A stretch of 64,000 nt of DNA, taken from assembly GCA_030407085.1 (NCBI GenBank), contig CM059584.1, positions 104,221,001 through 104,285,000 on the forward strand, read 5' to 3'. The notes beneath the pieces are model-generated. The model worked only from the letters and a program-made list of their open reading frames with translations, had not been told where the DNA came from and made no database searches. The translations under genes were made by a program, and so were the position numbers. The DNA is from Trichopria drosophilae (taxonomy: Eukaryota > Arthropoda > Insecta > Hymenoptera > Diapriidae). How positions within the stretch are numbered: the first letter of the stretch is position 1; every line of letters begins with the position of its first letter. Of the stretch, positions 23,515 through 35,225 are shown piece after piece.

Positions 23515-23625
23515 TACAGGATGCTTTGACGCGGCTGTTTTTGGGTCAGGACGTTTTGGCGCCGGGTGTTTCGGTCCTGCCGTTTTGGCGCCACACTATT
23601 TCACCCTGGTTTTTGTCGCGAGAAT
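23515..23625. repeat. CGTTTTGGCGCC repeat fragment
   Basis: CGTTTTGGCGCC occurs at 23552 and 23581, a 29 bp period, with TGTTTCGGTCCTG and ATTTCACCCTGG in the equivalent spacer. The GC-rich block is abrupt against the AT-rich flanks. It is probably a fragment of a dispersed repeat with short internal tandem units. Confidence 0.45.
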
Positions 23626-24489
23626 CATTTTAGATAAAAATTCGTTCAGTAAAATGGAGGAGAAGCGGAGAAATGGCGACGTCACGAAACTAACCTAAAC
23701 AGTCAGAACTCTGTCTACACCTAGTAATGCCTAAAAGAATATGGCTGCACAGGAAAATTTTGTCTAAGGAAATTCTGATGAGGAAATTATTTCCTAGGAA
23801 ATAATGCCCGATCACCATAAATACGAAATGTCACCTCCGTTTTATTCAAATATTTTAAATTTTACATGCATTTAAAATGTTTTGTAACATTTAAGATAAA
23901 AGGGGCGAAAGAAGGGGGTTATGCTAATGTCTGCATGGTATTAAGTGGTGGAGGTAGGGGCCAAAAATGACCTGAAAGAGGGTTAGGTGGTTTATATATG
24001 GATCCCTAAAATTGTTTTCAACGCGATTAATACATAAACATCTACCTGCTGTATAAGTATTTTTAGTCAAATTTGTATTTGGAATAAATCAGAGTAAAAA
24101 GAGACATTGTTTATGATTTACTTCGGAATGGTGAGGATGTATTCTACAGATGCTCAAAGCCATATCTACTGATACAAAAATGTATTCATTTTAGTTATTT
24201 CTATTAGGCTATCAAAGATGCTGCAGTAGATATAGTTTAATAATTTATCCGAAAGACAGTAAATTTGGCATCATTCATATTCAACCACCAAATCGTCCCT
24301 CTTTTCGCTTTTGTCTTCATTGTTGCGTAATTGCAGGAAAAAAGTGTGCGACATTTTGCTCTTTATTTCAACAACGTACCCTGTGTGGGAATTACAAATC
24401 GCGTAAATTATTTTCTTTACTCCAGTAAAACCATATAAAGAGAATATTATTTCAGCCTTGGAATCTCTGTTGCTTTTTTTTTTCACGAA
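23626..24489. other. AT-rich intergenic DNA
   Basis: The 71-codon minus-strand frame at 24271-24486 is lysine- and serine-rich with no motif. Nothing else supported. Confidence 0.4.
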
Positions 24490-25600
24490 GGAAGCACAAT
24501 TTCCGTTCTCACTTCACTTCAACTTTCCGGGCGCAAAAGCCCGTGCGTATCACTGAAATTCACACGGCGCTCATCCATCCGAGGTGTATGTTCTGAAGCT
24601 CGAGCAATTTGCACATTCCTTTTCGTTCGTATTTATGGCAGACACGCGATAAAACTAGGAATAGCCGACGAAGCACCGCATGCCACTACCGATCCCGCTA
24701 TTGATTTAATAATTAATTTCCAAAGAGATTAATGAGTCCGATTCATCGATGGATTGATTCGTTCGCACCGCTGACGTATCAAGTCCTCTCAGCCACGTGC
24801 AAATTTTATCTACAACTTGGATGATTCATCAACAATAACCGCTGATACATCAAATTTGAAATCAACCTCATATTTAGCCATTTCATCCATATAATGTATC
24901 ACGTTTTCGACAATTTTTATGTTAGTTACGTTGATCATTTAGGATAATCTGAATGTTATTGTGGACTTGAGCATTCATTAGGGCTCGTGAAATTTCAGCC
25001 CAACGAACGAATGAATCCCTTGATGCCTTCTAATTTTGTGCGATTCCTGTTACTCTGATCACAAGACGATCACTTATCGCGATATGTTTCAAGATCATGT
25101 TATAAAAAATGGTTATCCGTTGCGATACCCTCGATAAATCGAATCACCGGCATTTACGAGGTGTTCTGAGACGAGTTCAAGTTCGTACTGAGTCCCCACT
25201 TGGCCGGTGACTACCCCAAGAAGTCGTAAGACTTAGGAGAGACAGGAGCGGCGAACGGTGGGGGCAGAAGTTGGGGCCCGCGGGCCCTGCTGCCCAGCTA
25301 CGCCGTGCGCACAGTGGTTGCGGCTGTGTTCATGTCTCTCATCGTGCCCCGACGCCCCGTTCACGCCCCTTCCGCCGCCGCCGTCGCCGCGGCCTTAGGG
25401 CCCACCAGCCCCCTTTCCCACTTCGAGGCATTCGATACAGTCTTGTGCAAAATATGCGGAGAAATTTTAATAGCAAGGATTACTGAGGTCGCGTATATCC
25501 TATACGCGAGATATACTAGGCTCGCGCCGCCTTTATCAGTCCAGCGAACTTAAAAAAGGCGATACGTCCAGGAGAGCGAACTCGCTGCGGTAAAAGTGAT
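24490..25600. other. GC-rich island with CpG-dense core (25190-25420)
   Basis: The core contains runs such as GCCGCCGCCGTCGCCGCGGC and is by far the most GC-rich stretch in the window. Plus-strand frames of 71 and 82 codons overlap it in different frames, rich in Arg/Pro or Ala. The 82-codon frame includes a Cys-Lys-Ile-Cys after the GC core. The flanking 24.5-25.1 kb has homeodomain-like words (TAATAATTAATTT, GATTAATGAG). A promoter or first exon of a gene whose body lies elsewhere is plausible; no splice structure was established. Confidence 0.35.
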
Positions 25601-26740
25601 ACTTCCATTAATGCAATTTTATTTTTCCTGAAAGTACTATTAATATACGATAATGTTCGAACTAAACGCTATTCGTAATGTTCCGAGTTCTCCTCCGAGT
25701 AGCTGATAACGATTAAAACAATTCTTGGTCTTGAATTTCTGCTTGAAACGGTTATCGCTTTGTACTGATGTAACTATTCTGAGGGAGCTTTTTTTTGTGT
25801 ATTTTTGAACAAATGGATTCGTAAGACTTGTCGATGCACATTCATGTACTGGGGAAAAATAGCAACAAGTTCTAGAAAACAAATAGAGTTTAACTCGAAA
25901 AAAAGGAATATTGGAACAGATGTGATTATTTTTATATTTACATAGGATTAGGTACTTTTAGTGTGATGTACTTTATTTACAGAAAAAGTCTTCAAAATCT
26001 AATTGTCGATATTGTTTTGTTAAATATATTATATATTATACGGATAAGTAACAAAACAGAATAAAGTTGCAAAAGTAGAAAATAGACTGTTTACATTTCG
26101 AACGTGTTATTCAAAATTCAGATTAATTTCGGATATTCCCGAATATTTTTCTCAAAAAATCAAAATAACCGTTAGGGCTTTAAAAAATTATTTGTTTTTA
26201 GATTACCATAGCTCTTATGGCTTTGCGAGGCTCTCCTGGACTCAAATTTGATGGAAACTAAACAAATAACTGATGAAAATTGTAGGTCTTCTGAATGCAA
26301 CTGTTGAGAAAAAAAGAGAAATAACAATAATAGACATTTTTCCTTCTTTCTTCTAACATAAGAAATAATTATTCTATTGTCAAATTTTTCAGTTCATTGG
26401 TTGACAGGCAAAACAAAGGCAATGACAACTAAGTTGTCAATCCTGTTCCCTAGCTTCAGTAAATTATTAGATCCTGATTATAGCAAATACATCGATAATT
26501 TTAAAAACAGTTATTTGGACCTAGAAATTTCAGTTACTCCTATAAAGTGCATTGTAATTTCGTACATGTTAGAGAATTTTGTGAAAAATATCACATAGGA
26601 CATGGTATATTTAACTAACAAGTCTTTGAATTTGTTAATTTTACAATTAAAACTATTTGATCTAAATATAAAGTTAATGGAACGCATACAGCCCAATCAT
26701 CTGCTCATTACTCAGTAGAATACCTCAATATTTAACAATT
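25601..26740. other. AT-rich intergenic DNA
   Basis: Short frames at 25640-25882 (minus) and 26377-26598 (plus) show no motif or domain. No repeat recognised. Confidence 0.4.
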
Positions 26741-27570
26741 CCCGAGCGAAAAATTATTCAGGCTAGAATCAGGTCCTGAAGCCTGTGAACAAAATCAGGT
26801 CTTGACATGTGTCCTTATCAGGCCCTGGCATATCGTGTAACACTTTTTCTGTTAAGGCCCTGATCAGGCAAATGTACAGGACTTCTGCTCAGGACCTCAT
26901 CATGCCGAATATTTCGCATGCTTTCCAAGTTTTATGGTGAAAATATTTACAATAGTATTATGAAACAACAAATTAATTTTTAATGATTTATTACTATCTG
27001 ACAAGTAAAAAGGCTTCAAAATAAAAAAATATTATTTATACATATATACGAATAGTATACATATCCATCACCTACAATGTGTGAAATATGCTGTGCCGAA
27101 ACGTTCCTACAAGTAGGCTAATATACAAAATAGAAATACATTTCCTTAACAGAAATTAAGTTGATGCGCGATCACATCTAGTGGCGACTGACCGAATTAG
27201 ATAAAATTTAGAAGTTAGCAAATTCATACTTCCTTATCAGGCTCTGAGCAGGCCCCCTGATAAGCCCCTGATTTGAAATTTCTAAAACAGTTAGCGATTC
27301 CCGGAAATTGAAAATCAAGCAAGCCTTATCAATTCATGGTTTATTCTTAATATGGAAATTCACAATCTTCCCTATATCAGTTATACTTTATTTTAACATA
27401 ATCAGGGTTTAAGCAGGGCATATTCAGGCGAACCTGATAAGGATAACTTACTGGAACCTGATAATGTCTTGATCTGGGTACATTCAGGAGTACCTGATCA
27501 GGAACGCCTTACTGGGGCCTGGTCAGGCCCTGGTACATATTTAGGCTGCCTGAATAAATTTCCGCTCGGG
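26741..27570. mobile_element. 830 bp TIR element with clustered TCAGG/CCTGA motifs
   Basis: The left end is CCCGAGCGAAAAATTATTC followed by AGGC. The right end is its reverse complement (GCCTGAATAAATTTCCGCTCGGG) with few changes. Both subterminal regions (about 26759-26910 and 27237-27555) are studded with TCAGG, CCTGA and fused forms such as CCTGATCAGG and TCAGGCCCTG, at least fifteen in all. The centre is plain AT-rich DNA. No transposase frame is present. Clustered short subterminal motifs are typical of transposase-binding sites, notably in hAT- and CACTA-type elements. No target duplication is clear. Confidence 0.7.
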
Positions 27571-28724
27571 TTCACGCTGAAATCAAACTTTACAAAATAT
27601 ATAACACTATCCAGTCTAACTAATTCTACAATAATTTTCCAGTAAAGTATATGTAAATAACTAGAGTATTAATCTCTATTATACTGAAATATGTGATGAA
27701 ATCCGAATTTTGTCCATTCATTAAATTTTCACGGTTCAACCTTGTAAAGATTATAAATGTTTTGATAAAACCTACATGAATATTCGTATCTTTACCACTG
27801 AACTAATACTTTAAAAGCACAGTATGTAGTTGAACAATGCCTGACATATACCCCTTATCAAAATTAAAAATTAAAATATTTAACATTTTTTTAACATTTA
27901 TCCATTCTATTTCAAAGGATTATTTTAATTGATTAACGTTGTTTTTAGTCTTTTAGTACATTCCTGTAGTATTAATTTTCTTGTCATATAAACACACCAT
28001 GTAATTTTCCTTATATTTACATATTTTCAAAATGACGGTTTTCTACAATGAGACTACTGAGGTTTGCAAAAATGTTGACGTAGAAGGTATAATTGCTGAC
28101 AAATATATTATACTGAAATGAAAACAAATTTTAATAGATATAAACGCTCTAAACACTCCCATTTAAAATTTCTGTTGAAAAAGTCTAGATTATATACTGT
28201 AGAAAAGAACTTATTAAATACTGAAATCTAAACGCACGCTACATTGTCACGTATATTTTCAGGAAGCTGTAATTTACTGTGTACATTTATGCAAATTAAA
28301 ATTGCGAAAAAAAATAATTGCATGCTCTTAGTGTTAATGTTTTTCATTGCCATTCTATTACTTTATGTACTATTTCCAAAGCAGTCTTGCATGCATTAAT
28401 CGTCGATGATGAAGATTGAGCCACTCTTTAAAAATTTCAGAGTAAAGACCGAATGCAAATTTGTCAGTTTTTTAAACATTTGATTAATTATTTCTTAAAT
28501 AATTTCCGAAATATTTCCGTAATTTTGGCATTAAATGCGGTTTTTATTTCACTCGCATACAGTTTCGCCGAAACATACATTATCACACGCGTACACACAA
28601 AGTTATTTTATTTGATTTTTTTGACGTTCGGAAATAAATGATATAGAAAAAAGTTTCGACCCCGACAGAGATTTGAACCCGAAACGGCCCGACAATCTCA
28701 ATTTCCACTATATTCTATTCTATC
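27571..28724. other. AT-rich intergenic DNA
   Basis: No gene. At about 28660-28695, AGATTTGAACCCGAAAC resembles the reverse complement of a tRNA T-arm, next to GTTTCGACCCCGAC, but no tRNA folds. A 62-codon frame at 28453-28641 is AT-driven. Confidence 0.4.
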
Positions 28725-28860
28725 AATCATAATGCCGACAGTCCAAAAGCCAACAGATGCAAAAATAAACGCATCGACAAGCAGATAATCATTTTTTGAA
28801 GTGTCGGTTTTTTTACTGTCGACTTTTTGATTTGTCGGTTTTTCAACCAGCACCCAACAA
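28725..28860. mobile_element. Truncated second copy of the GGGTGC-end fold-back element
   Basis: Shares ATGCCGACAG/AAAAGCC words, ATTTTTTGAAGTGTCGGTT and CTGTCGACTTTTTG with 5118-5322, and ends GCACCC. The left terminal GGGTGC is missing. The overlapping 70-codon minus-strand frame is repeat-derived. Confidence 0.5.
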
Positions 28861-31800
28861 TGAGTAAAAGTGGAATTACTTCCTGGCAATAAATCAATGA
28901 ATAATTTCATACAAATTGTAGCCTCTCGTTTATTCTGTATCAGCTAATTTCGAATACGAATATTTACCTGTGTTTAATATTCTTCTCAATTGTAGTTATT
29001 ACAAATTCCTCAAGTGCAATTAACAGCAATTAAACATCATTTAATGCATCCTGCATTGTTTCAACGATTATAATAGAAAAAAGCAGTGCTATTAAATATA
29101 GAATGTTTTCTATAATATAGTTGGTATAAAATTTTTCATTTTTGCTGAAAATTACAATTAAAGTACAATTTTAAAATACATGAAATATTAATTTTCAGTT
29201 AACATAATACCACCTTACGATATTTCGGGTATTCTGGCTTACTCAAGTTTCCCGCATAGTTCAGTAGTTATCCGCAGTTTTTATATTTCTAGTTATTAAC
29301 AATGTAATTTACTGGAAGAAGTATACCAAAATGCACTATATGGAAAGTTCGTTTCGAAATTTATTATTAGTATTTGCAATTATTTAAAATATTCGAAAGT
29401 AATCGGAATTAATAAAATATAATATTGGTAAAGTAATTTAATCGGTTTTGAATTGTTTGAAATTTTAATAAAACAGTTCAATATAAAATCATTCGATAGG
29501 TGCAACTGATCCGGTTCGGCTTTCTTATCCTTGCATTCGCTTGCATTTCTAGCCGAACCAGTTTGGTTGAGTATCTTTTTTTCTAGAAACAAAATGCATA
29601 ATACTACTATTATATACATTAACATTTTTTATTTAAAAAGATGTGCACTCAAAAACGACAAGAAATCCATTCGACGTAAAACTACAAAAGCAGTTATCTG
29701 ATGTTTAATAAGAATATTTATAATAATTTCATATAATTGAATCATAATTTTGTGTCAGTCTGCCAATTCCAACGGAGTTTTGTGTGGAAATTTACCAATT
29801 TTATTTTAAACTATTTAGGTTTAAATACAGTTAAGGGGGATACTAAACTGATCTGTCAATAAAGTAGAACTATATGTATAAAAAAAAAATGAAAATATGA
29901 TTGAAAAGTTCGTTTGTAATTGGAGATCCGTACTTTATCAACTGAGAACGTCAGAACCCCGTTAAGTGATCCACTGATAAGGTATGATTTTATGCTAAAA
30001 ATCGTAATTTAAAAATGTCTGAACCTATTTTTTATAATTCGGATTCTGTAAAGGTTATTTTAATTATCAAATGCTAGCACTGTCAGAATGCCAAAGAAGT
30101 TAATTGAGAATTGACAAAGAATTATTGGAAATAAGTAAAAATCAGCTACTTCCAATATTCCTCTATCAATTCTCAATTGCTTTCTTCGCCATTCTTTGAT
30201 TGTCCGTGTGCAGTAATTAGAATTATTATCCTTATAGGGACCAAATTTTGACAAATTGATTCAGACATTTTTAATTTTTGATTTTCAGCGTAAATTCGTA
30301 CCTTATCAGTGGAGCACTTTAGAACCTCCTTAATACCGATTTCATTTCACTTGTTTGTAATTTTTCTATTAGTATTTCATACGTTTGAATAGCAAATGTA
30401 AAAATTATTTCCGAATCAAAGTCAGTTAAGATTCAAAATTACGGCTCCAATACAGCTGCCAAAAAATGAAAAGATATTTATACTGTTTTTAAAACGTGTA
30501 ATGTATGTTATTATGTGTGGGGGTTATGACAAACGAATCAGATATCATCTTTCAGAAATTAAAAGTTGAGAATCTTATATTGTTTAATTGTATAAAGTTG
30601 AAAATCTTTTGAATTTCTTTGAAACATGGTGTATTAGAGGTTTATTAGGAACCCGAATGTTGAAAAATAACTTCAATAATTTTTCATTTAGATTTTTCAA
30701 CACAGGTTATACTTTATCGATTGAGGACTAAAGAGAATTAATTAATTACCCGATCTATCGTTTGGAATTTTTGCTTATATTTTAAGGGTCGGGTGGCACT
30801 GAGGTCTTTTTGCAAATTCTGAAATAGTGGATATCAGGTATGTTAACTTACAATTGTTGTTATTTCCAACTTTTTTTTAGTAATGTTAGTTGTTGTTATT
30901 TTTATAATAACTTAAGAAAGCAACTAATTAACATACTATTAATCAAAATTTTCATAAAAATAAATTGTAATCGATTGTTTTGTTGTATAAAATTAAATAA
31001 AAAGTAAAAATAAAAATGGTTCTTGGGTTAAGTTTTGAGTTTATGTATCGTTAATATAGTGTTATTATAGTTATTTTGGGACAGATATAAACAATGCGAA
31101 CTATTAATAATTATCACGCAGAAATGTCGTTGTAAACTGAGAGTGCCGAACTACGGTTAATTTGTATAATAGCAATGCGAGTTGTCAATTCAGAAAAGCC
31201 CATCAAAGACTGTATTACATATTCGATTAATAACACAGGCCAAAAAAATTTTGTTTCCCATATGCATTGATAGCCAATTCTCATAGGATTTTATTCGTAG
31301 CATCCGAAAATGTTCTGAAACATACTAAATCGACTTTAGTTTTTGAACAATTTAGGATTAAAAGTGTATAAAAATGCATATTTTGGTATCTTTGAGCTAT
31401 TATGAAACACAAAATTGTCTGTACATGACGAAATGATAGCTTAAATATTGCCCTTTCATCCAACAAAAATAGAGCCATAGTTATTCTTTACGTTGCACAG
31501 TTACTGCTTTTTATCCACAATTCCGGTCAATGCTTTTATGGGCATGTTTGTAGACACAGGATTAAAATTACTATTTGAAAGTAAATTGAATAGTTAGGTG
31601 TTCAGTTCACAATCTGATTTTCAAAATTTAAACTGGAGGAACCAATGGAACAGAGACAAAAAAAAAAGTAGACTATTCGGAATGCCATGAAACTTGTTAA
31701 TCGGTGTCAGTGGGGTGTCTTTTACGAATCTTAAAACAAATTGTAAGTTTAAAAATGGAGGATAAAGTATCATAGACACAAAAGGTTGAATTAGTCCAGT

Positions 31801-31884
31801 CAATCCCGTGCTTTAGAAAAACTACGTAATAAGGTTCAAACACAATGCATAGATTTCAGCTTTTGAGTATTACAAAACAATGTT
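28861..31884. other. AT-rich intergenic DNA
   Basis: Several 60-81 codon minus-strand frames exist (29380, 30060, 31281, 31621) with no motif. A 9 bp inverted pair GGTTCGGCT/AGCCGAACC lies near 29513-29562. Nothing supported as a gene. Confidence 0.4.
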
Positions 31885-32454
31885 TAAGAACCCTCGACAT
31901 TTCGAGTGAATCGAACAAAGAAGCTAAATTTGCGAGAAAATTCAGAAAAGTGTTTTGAAACCATACTTAAGTATGTTTTCAAAATAGCTCTTTAATATCG
32001 TAGTACCCTGAATCTGAATCTAAAGTTCGTTAGTCCGAGTAGTCTAAGACGCTTAATATTTGTAAAGAATTCTAAAAATGGTTTAAAGTAATTGTGAAAA
32101 ATCATTTTAATGAATAAGAGAATATTCAGAATGTTTTTATCTGATCGCAATTGATTCTTTTGTACTTTAATCGATTAATCTGAATCTGAACCGTTACGCT
32201 GAAAACCATCGAAATGTTGAGTAAATTCTAAAAATAGCTAAAAATTGCGGAAAATGAGTGCAATATAAGGGAGAATATTCATCACAATGTTATTTTACTT
32301 TGAACACATGTGTCTTTTCCGAATTTAAAAACTTTGAATCTGAATCTAAAGTTCTCTTAGCCTAAAAAACCCCGACATTTCGAGTGAATCGAAGAAAGAT
32401 GCTAAAAATTGAGAATAATATTATTAATGATTGCGAGAAAAATCGCAAAAATAT
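31885..32454 (+). repeat. Diverged tandem repeat, period about 165 bp
   Basis: The block CTGAATCTGAATCTAAAGTT starts near 32008 and recurs near 32338. A more diverged version (AATCTGAATCTGAACCG) is at about 32172. Another shared block, GACATTTCGAGTGAATCGAA, occurs near 31897 and 32370. This gives three to four units of about 165 bp with strong divergence. It abuts the dispersed element at 32455. Confidence 0.55.
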
Positions 32455-33045
32455 TTATTTTCGTATCAAGGGCGTAAAAGAACTTACGCGCCCGTAGGTG
32501 ATCACCACGCCCGAGGGTCTGGCGAAGACTACCCCTGGGGGGTAGGAGGTCAAAACGTCGTAATTTGATGAAAAACTATTGGGTAATTTTTTTGCCGAGG
32601 TGACCAAATTCAATACTTTTTCAAACAATAGTCATAAGCATTTTAAATCAGTTTTTATGGCATTATCGTTGACTTTAGGAAGAAAATGTATACAACCTTT
32701 TTTGTAGAGAATTTCATGCTCTATCTTTTTTGTTTGAAATATTTTTAAATAAATTTTGTATTTTTCAAAATACATGCAAAAAACTACGAAGAAACTTAAT
32801 TGGGGCTAATGACACGTATTTTAAACAAAAATTTATGTCATTACGCTTAGTTATCGCGAGACAAAAAAACGGGACGTACGGACGTACGTACGTACAAGAT
32901 CGCGAACACAAATTTTTTTATTGTTGAATTGGGGTCCTTAGGGTCTGAAACGTCGACATTTGATGAAAAACTATAGGGTAACTTTTATGCCCGAAGTGAC
33001 CAAATTCAGTACTTCGTCTAGACCTAAGGTCTGGGTCGAAGTAAT
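32455..33045 (+). mobile_element. Dispersed element, copy A (inverted partner at 52937)
   Basis: Starts TTATTTTCGTATCAAGGGCG and ends GGTCTGGGTCGAAGTAAT. Nearly the whole length matches the minus strand of 52937-53708. It contains an internal direct repeat (ACGTCG..ATTTGATGAAAAACTAT then GTGACCAAATTCA at about 32553 and again at about 32949) that copy B lacks. The ACGT microsatellite at 32871-32895 lies inside. No coding frame of note. The class is unknown. Confidence 0.6.
32871..32895. repeat. (ACGT)n microsatellite
   Basis: Alternating ACGT and GGACGT words inside copy A; the matching array in copy B is at 53014-53045. Confidence 0.8.
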
Positions 33046-33261
33046 AGCATATTAAATTTGTATAATAGGATCAATCGATTCGACAAAACGAACAGATGTA
33101 AATGTAGACGATTTTTCTTTCGAAATGAAGATTTGATCTTTAAAGCAGCTTGTAAACAATCGCGACAGCATGTGCGCGCGAATCAGCCGAAAGCCAGCTG
33201 CCATATTGGGAGTTCGATCGAGAGGTATTCGAGATTCTCGAATCGAGCCGAGGTCGATAAG

Positions 33262-33372
33262 TTGTAGGAGCCTGTCGCACTCATGTTAAAATTTATTAGC
33301 TGTCTCAATGTCTCGCGTCTCGGTAGATTTACTCCAGAATTCATGTCATTTTTAGTAGGATTTCCACCCATA
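33262..33372 (+). repeat. Diverged dispersed repeat, copy 1
   Basis: Shares CACTCATGTTAAA, TGTCTCAAT, TTGCGTCT or CTCGCGTCT, CCAGA, ATTCAT and TTTTTAGTAGGATTTC in the same order with 36858-36970. The two copies are in direct orientation 3.6 kb apart. Confidence 0.55.
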
Positions 33373-33857
33373 TTATAGAGCTAGTTTCTATAGCCAGATC
33401 ATTAAAATCTAGGATAGTTCTGGGCAGATTTTCGTAACCATCTCTGCCTGGGTTGGGATTTCTTCAAAATTTTCGGGGTGTTTGGGTCGAATGCACTTCA
33501 GACTCAGATTCACCTCGTCAAAATGCATAAAGACTGCTAGGGCCAAGTTAAATTACCGCTTTTATAATGGATGTGTTTTATTTATACCGATTCCTGATAT
33601 ACCAATTGGGTCAGGAAATATACCGCAATATTGTTGTAATTTTTTGTAAATTAAAAGCGTTATAAATTAAGATAATAATTGTAATATCAGAGGTAATCGT
33701 AAGACTGGAAAATTAAGTAAATTCGATCAAATAACATCTTCTAATCCTCATTTTATTGGGGTTTCCGATCAAAATGAAAACGATCGAATAAGAAATTCTT
33801 ATTTGGTGTACATGAAGCAACTAGTACACTACTATCGACGAATATTTATACTCGTTT
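33373..33857. other. AT-rich intergenic DNA
   Basis: No open frame, repeat or RNA-like structure is supported in this stretch. Confidence 0.45.
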
Positions 33858-34149
33858 TTAATAAGAATATGGGAGTTGGCGACTGGACGTCGCCTTGGTC
33901 GTGCTCTGGATGGTAAAACGCGCTTCTTCTTTAACTCTCCCGGCATGATTCCGACATCCTGAGCTCCGCGCGAACCCCCGAGGGCAACAAACGACGGTGC
34001 CAGCTTTACATTCCGGACCCCCGTTAATATTAAATCCTTTCCGACCAGCACTACACAGCCGCCAACTTCCATAGTTCCATGAATATTGCCCAGGTAGATT
34101 CTCATCTAGTCGCCGCATCGCCGCCCCCAAGGGCCCTTCCGATTCGAAC
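33858..34149 (-). CDS. Possible cysteine-containing exon (weak)
   Basis: A GC-rich block stands out from the AT-rich flanks. On the minus strand an acceptor-like TTGTCAG (AG at 34150-34151) precedes a frame open for about 97 codons to a stop at 33858. The peptide has five cysteines, including a Val-Cys-Cys-Pro-Arg-Gly stretch, and Gly/Asn-rich segments, which could fit an extracellular domain. A second frame (94 codons, to 33821) is also open, which weakens the case. No family recognised. The block may instead be a conserved non-coding or repeat sequence. Confidence 0.2.
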
Positions 34150-34450
34150 CTGACAAATTTACAAGGATCGCCGGTCTATTTATGATTTTAATGAATTCAA
34201 ATAAAGAGAGTATGGGTTTTAAGCAATTTGCCTAGTCGTTCAATCGTTACGGAAGTGCATAGGTCTTTTGTCTAGCCGATAGTTCAGGCCAAACAGAACA
34301 CAATTGTTAAGTTTCTTGACAATCCGCTTTGCGACCAACATAAAACCTGAAGTTTGGGTTTGAGTCAAACTTCATTTTGTAAGAAGACCAAATTGTGGAC
34401 GTGAGATATTATAAATTTTGTTTTCTTATTGAAGGTTGCTGAAGTGGTTA
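34150..34450. other. Intergenic DNA
   Basis: Nothing identified. Confidence 0.4.
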
Positions 34451-34688
34451 CAGTAGAGTCCCGGTATAATTGCGTCCCGCTTTATTTACGTCCTAGCATA
34501 TTTACCCGATTGCGTGTCGTTGTACCTGTTGCCGCTCTCTTTTTCCCCCACCTTGCGGGCTGGGGCCTCAGGAAGGGCCTGCTGTGACATCACGAAGATA
34601 ACGCAACTAAGGGGCGGCGCTCCCCTTCTTTTGGTATATATAACGAGACGGGAGGGGAAAGCGTGGAATATACCGGGACTCACAACAG
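34451..34688 (-). mobile_element. MITE with CAGTAGAGTCCCGGTATA ends, copy 2
   Basis: Starts CAGTAGAGTCCCGGTATA after TA (34449-34450) and ends near ATACCGGGACTC, followed by a degraded terminus and TA (34689-34690). The interior is the reverse complement of copies 1 and 3 (CGCTCTCTTTTTCCCCCAC, then GGCGCTCC and CTTCTTTTGG). Internal deletions shorten it relative to copy 1. Confidence 0.75.
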
Positions 34689-34961
34689 TATTTAGGGCAT
34701 TATCTTGTCTATGAAATATGGTTAAATTTTCAATTTTTTTCAGCACCTTAAATGGAGAACAATAGAAGCTTTAATAATGCATGGTCCTTTCAAACATTTA
34801 TAATAGTTGCTATTTACATCCTAAAATTTAAGCATTCTTTATATCTGTTTAGTAGTTTACATTTGTGGAAGAACATTGTCAGCGATTGTCGGAATATAGC
34901 AAAAGATAAATATTTGCTGGCTTTAACATTTTAAATAAATTCATTTTTGCTCTGTCATTGA
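34689..34961. other. AT-rich spacer between two MITE copies
   Basis: About 270 bp of AT-rich DNA separates two oppositely oriented copies of the same element. The 60-codon frame at 34752 has no support as a gene. Confidence 0.5.
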
Positions 34962-35225
34962 CCGTAGAGTCCCGGTATATCTGTCCGCTCGGCATCTCGC
35001 CATCCCCTCCCGTCTCCTTGTATTTGTCAAAAGAAGGGGAGCGCCGCTTCTCCCCCTCTCCTCAATCGCGCTATGCTCGTGACGTCCCAGTAGGCCCTTC
35101 CTGAGGCCGCCACCTGCAAAGTGGGGGAGAAAGAGAGCAGTGGCAGACAAATATAACGGGACGAAAGCGGACAAATATGCTGGGATACAAATACAGCGAG
35201 ATTCAATTATATCGGGACTCTACTG
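34962..35225 (+). mobile_element. MITE with CAGTAGAGTCCCGGTATA ends, copy 3
   Basis: Starts CCGTAGAGTCCCGGTATA and ends ATCGGGACTCTACTG, with the same interior order as copy 1 (CCCCTCCCG, AAAAGAAGGGGAGCG, GGGGGAGAAAGAGAGCAG). The flanking TA dinucleotides are lost or mutated. It faces copy 2. Confidence 0.75.

Noticed and set aside
28660..28700. tRNA-like T-arm on the minus strand
   Set aside because: A loose T-stem only; the upstream sequence does not form D or anticodon arms.
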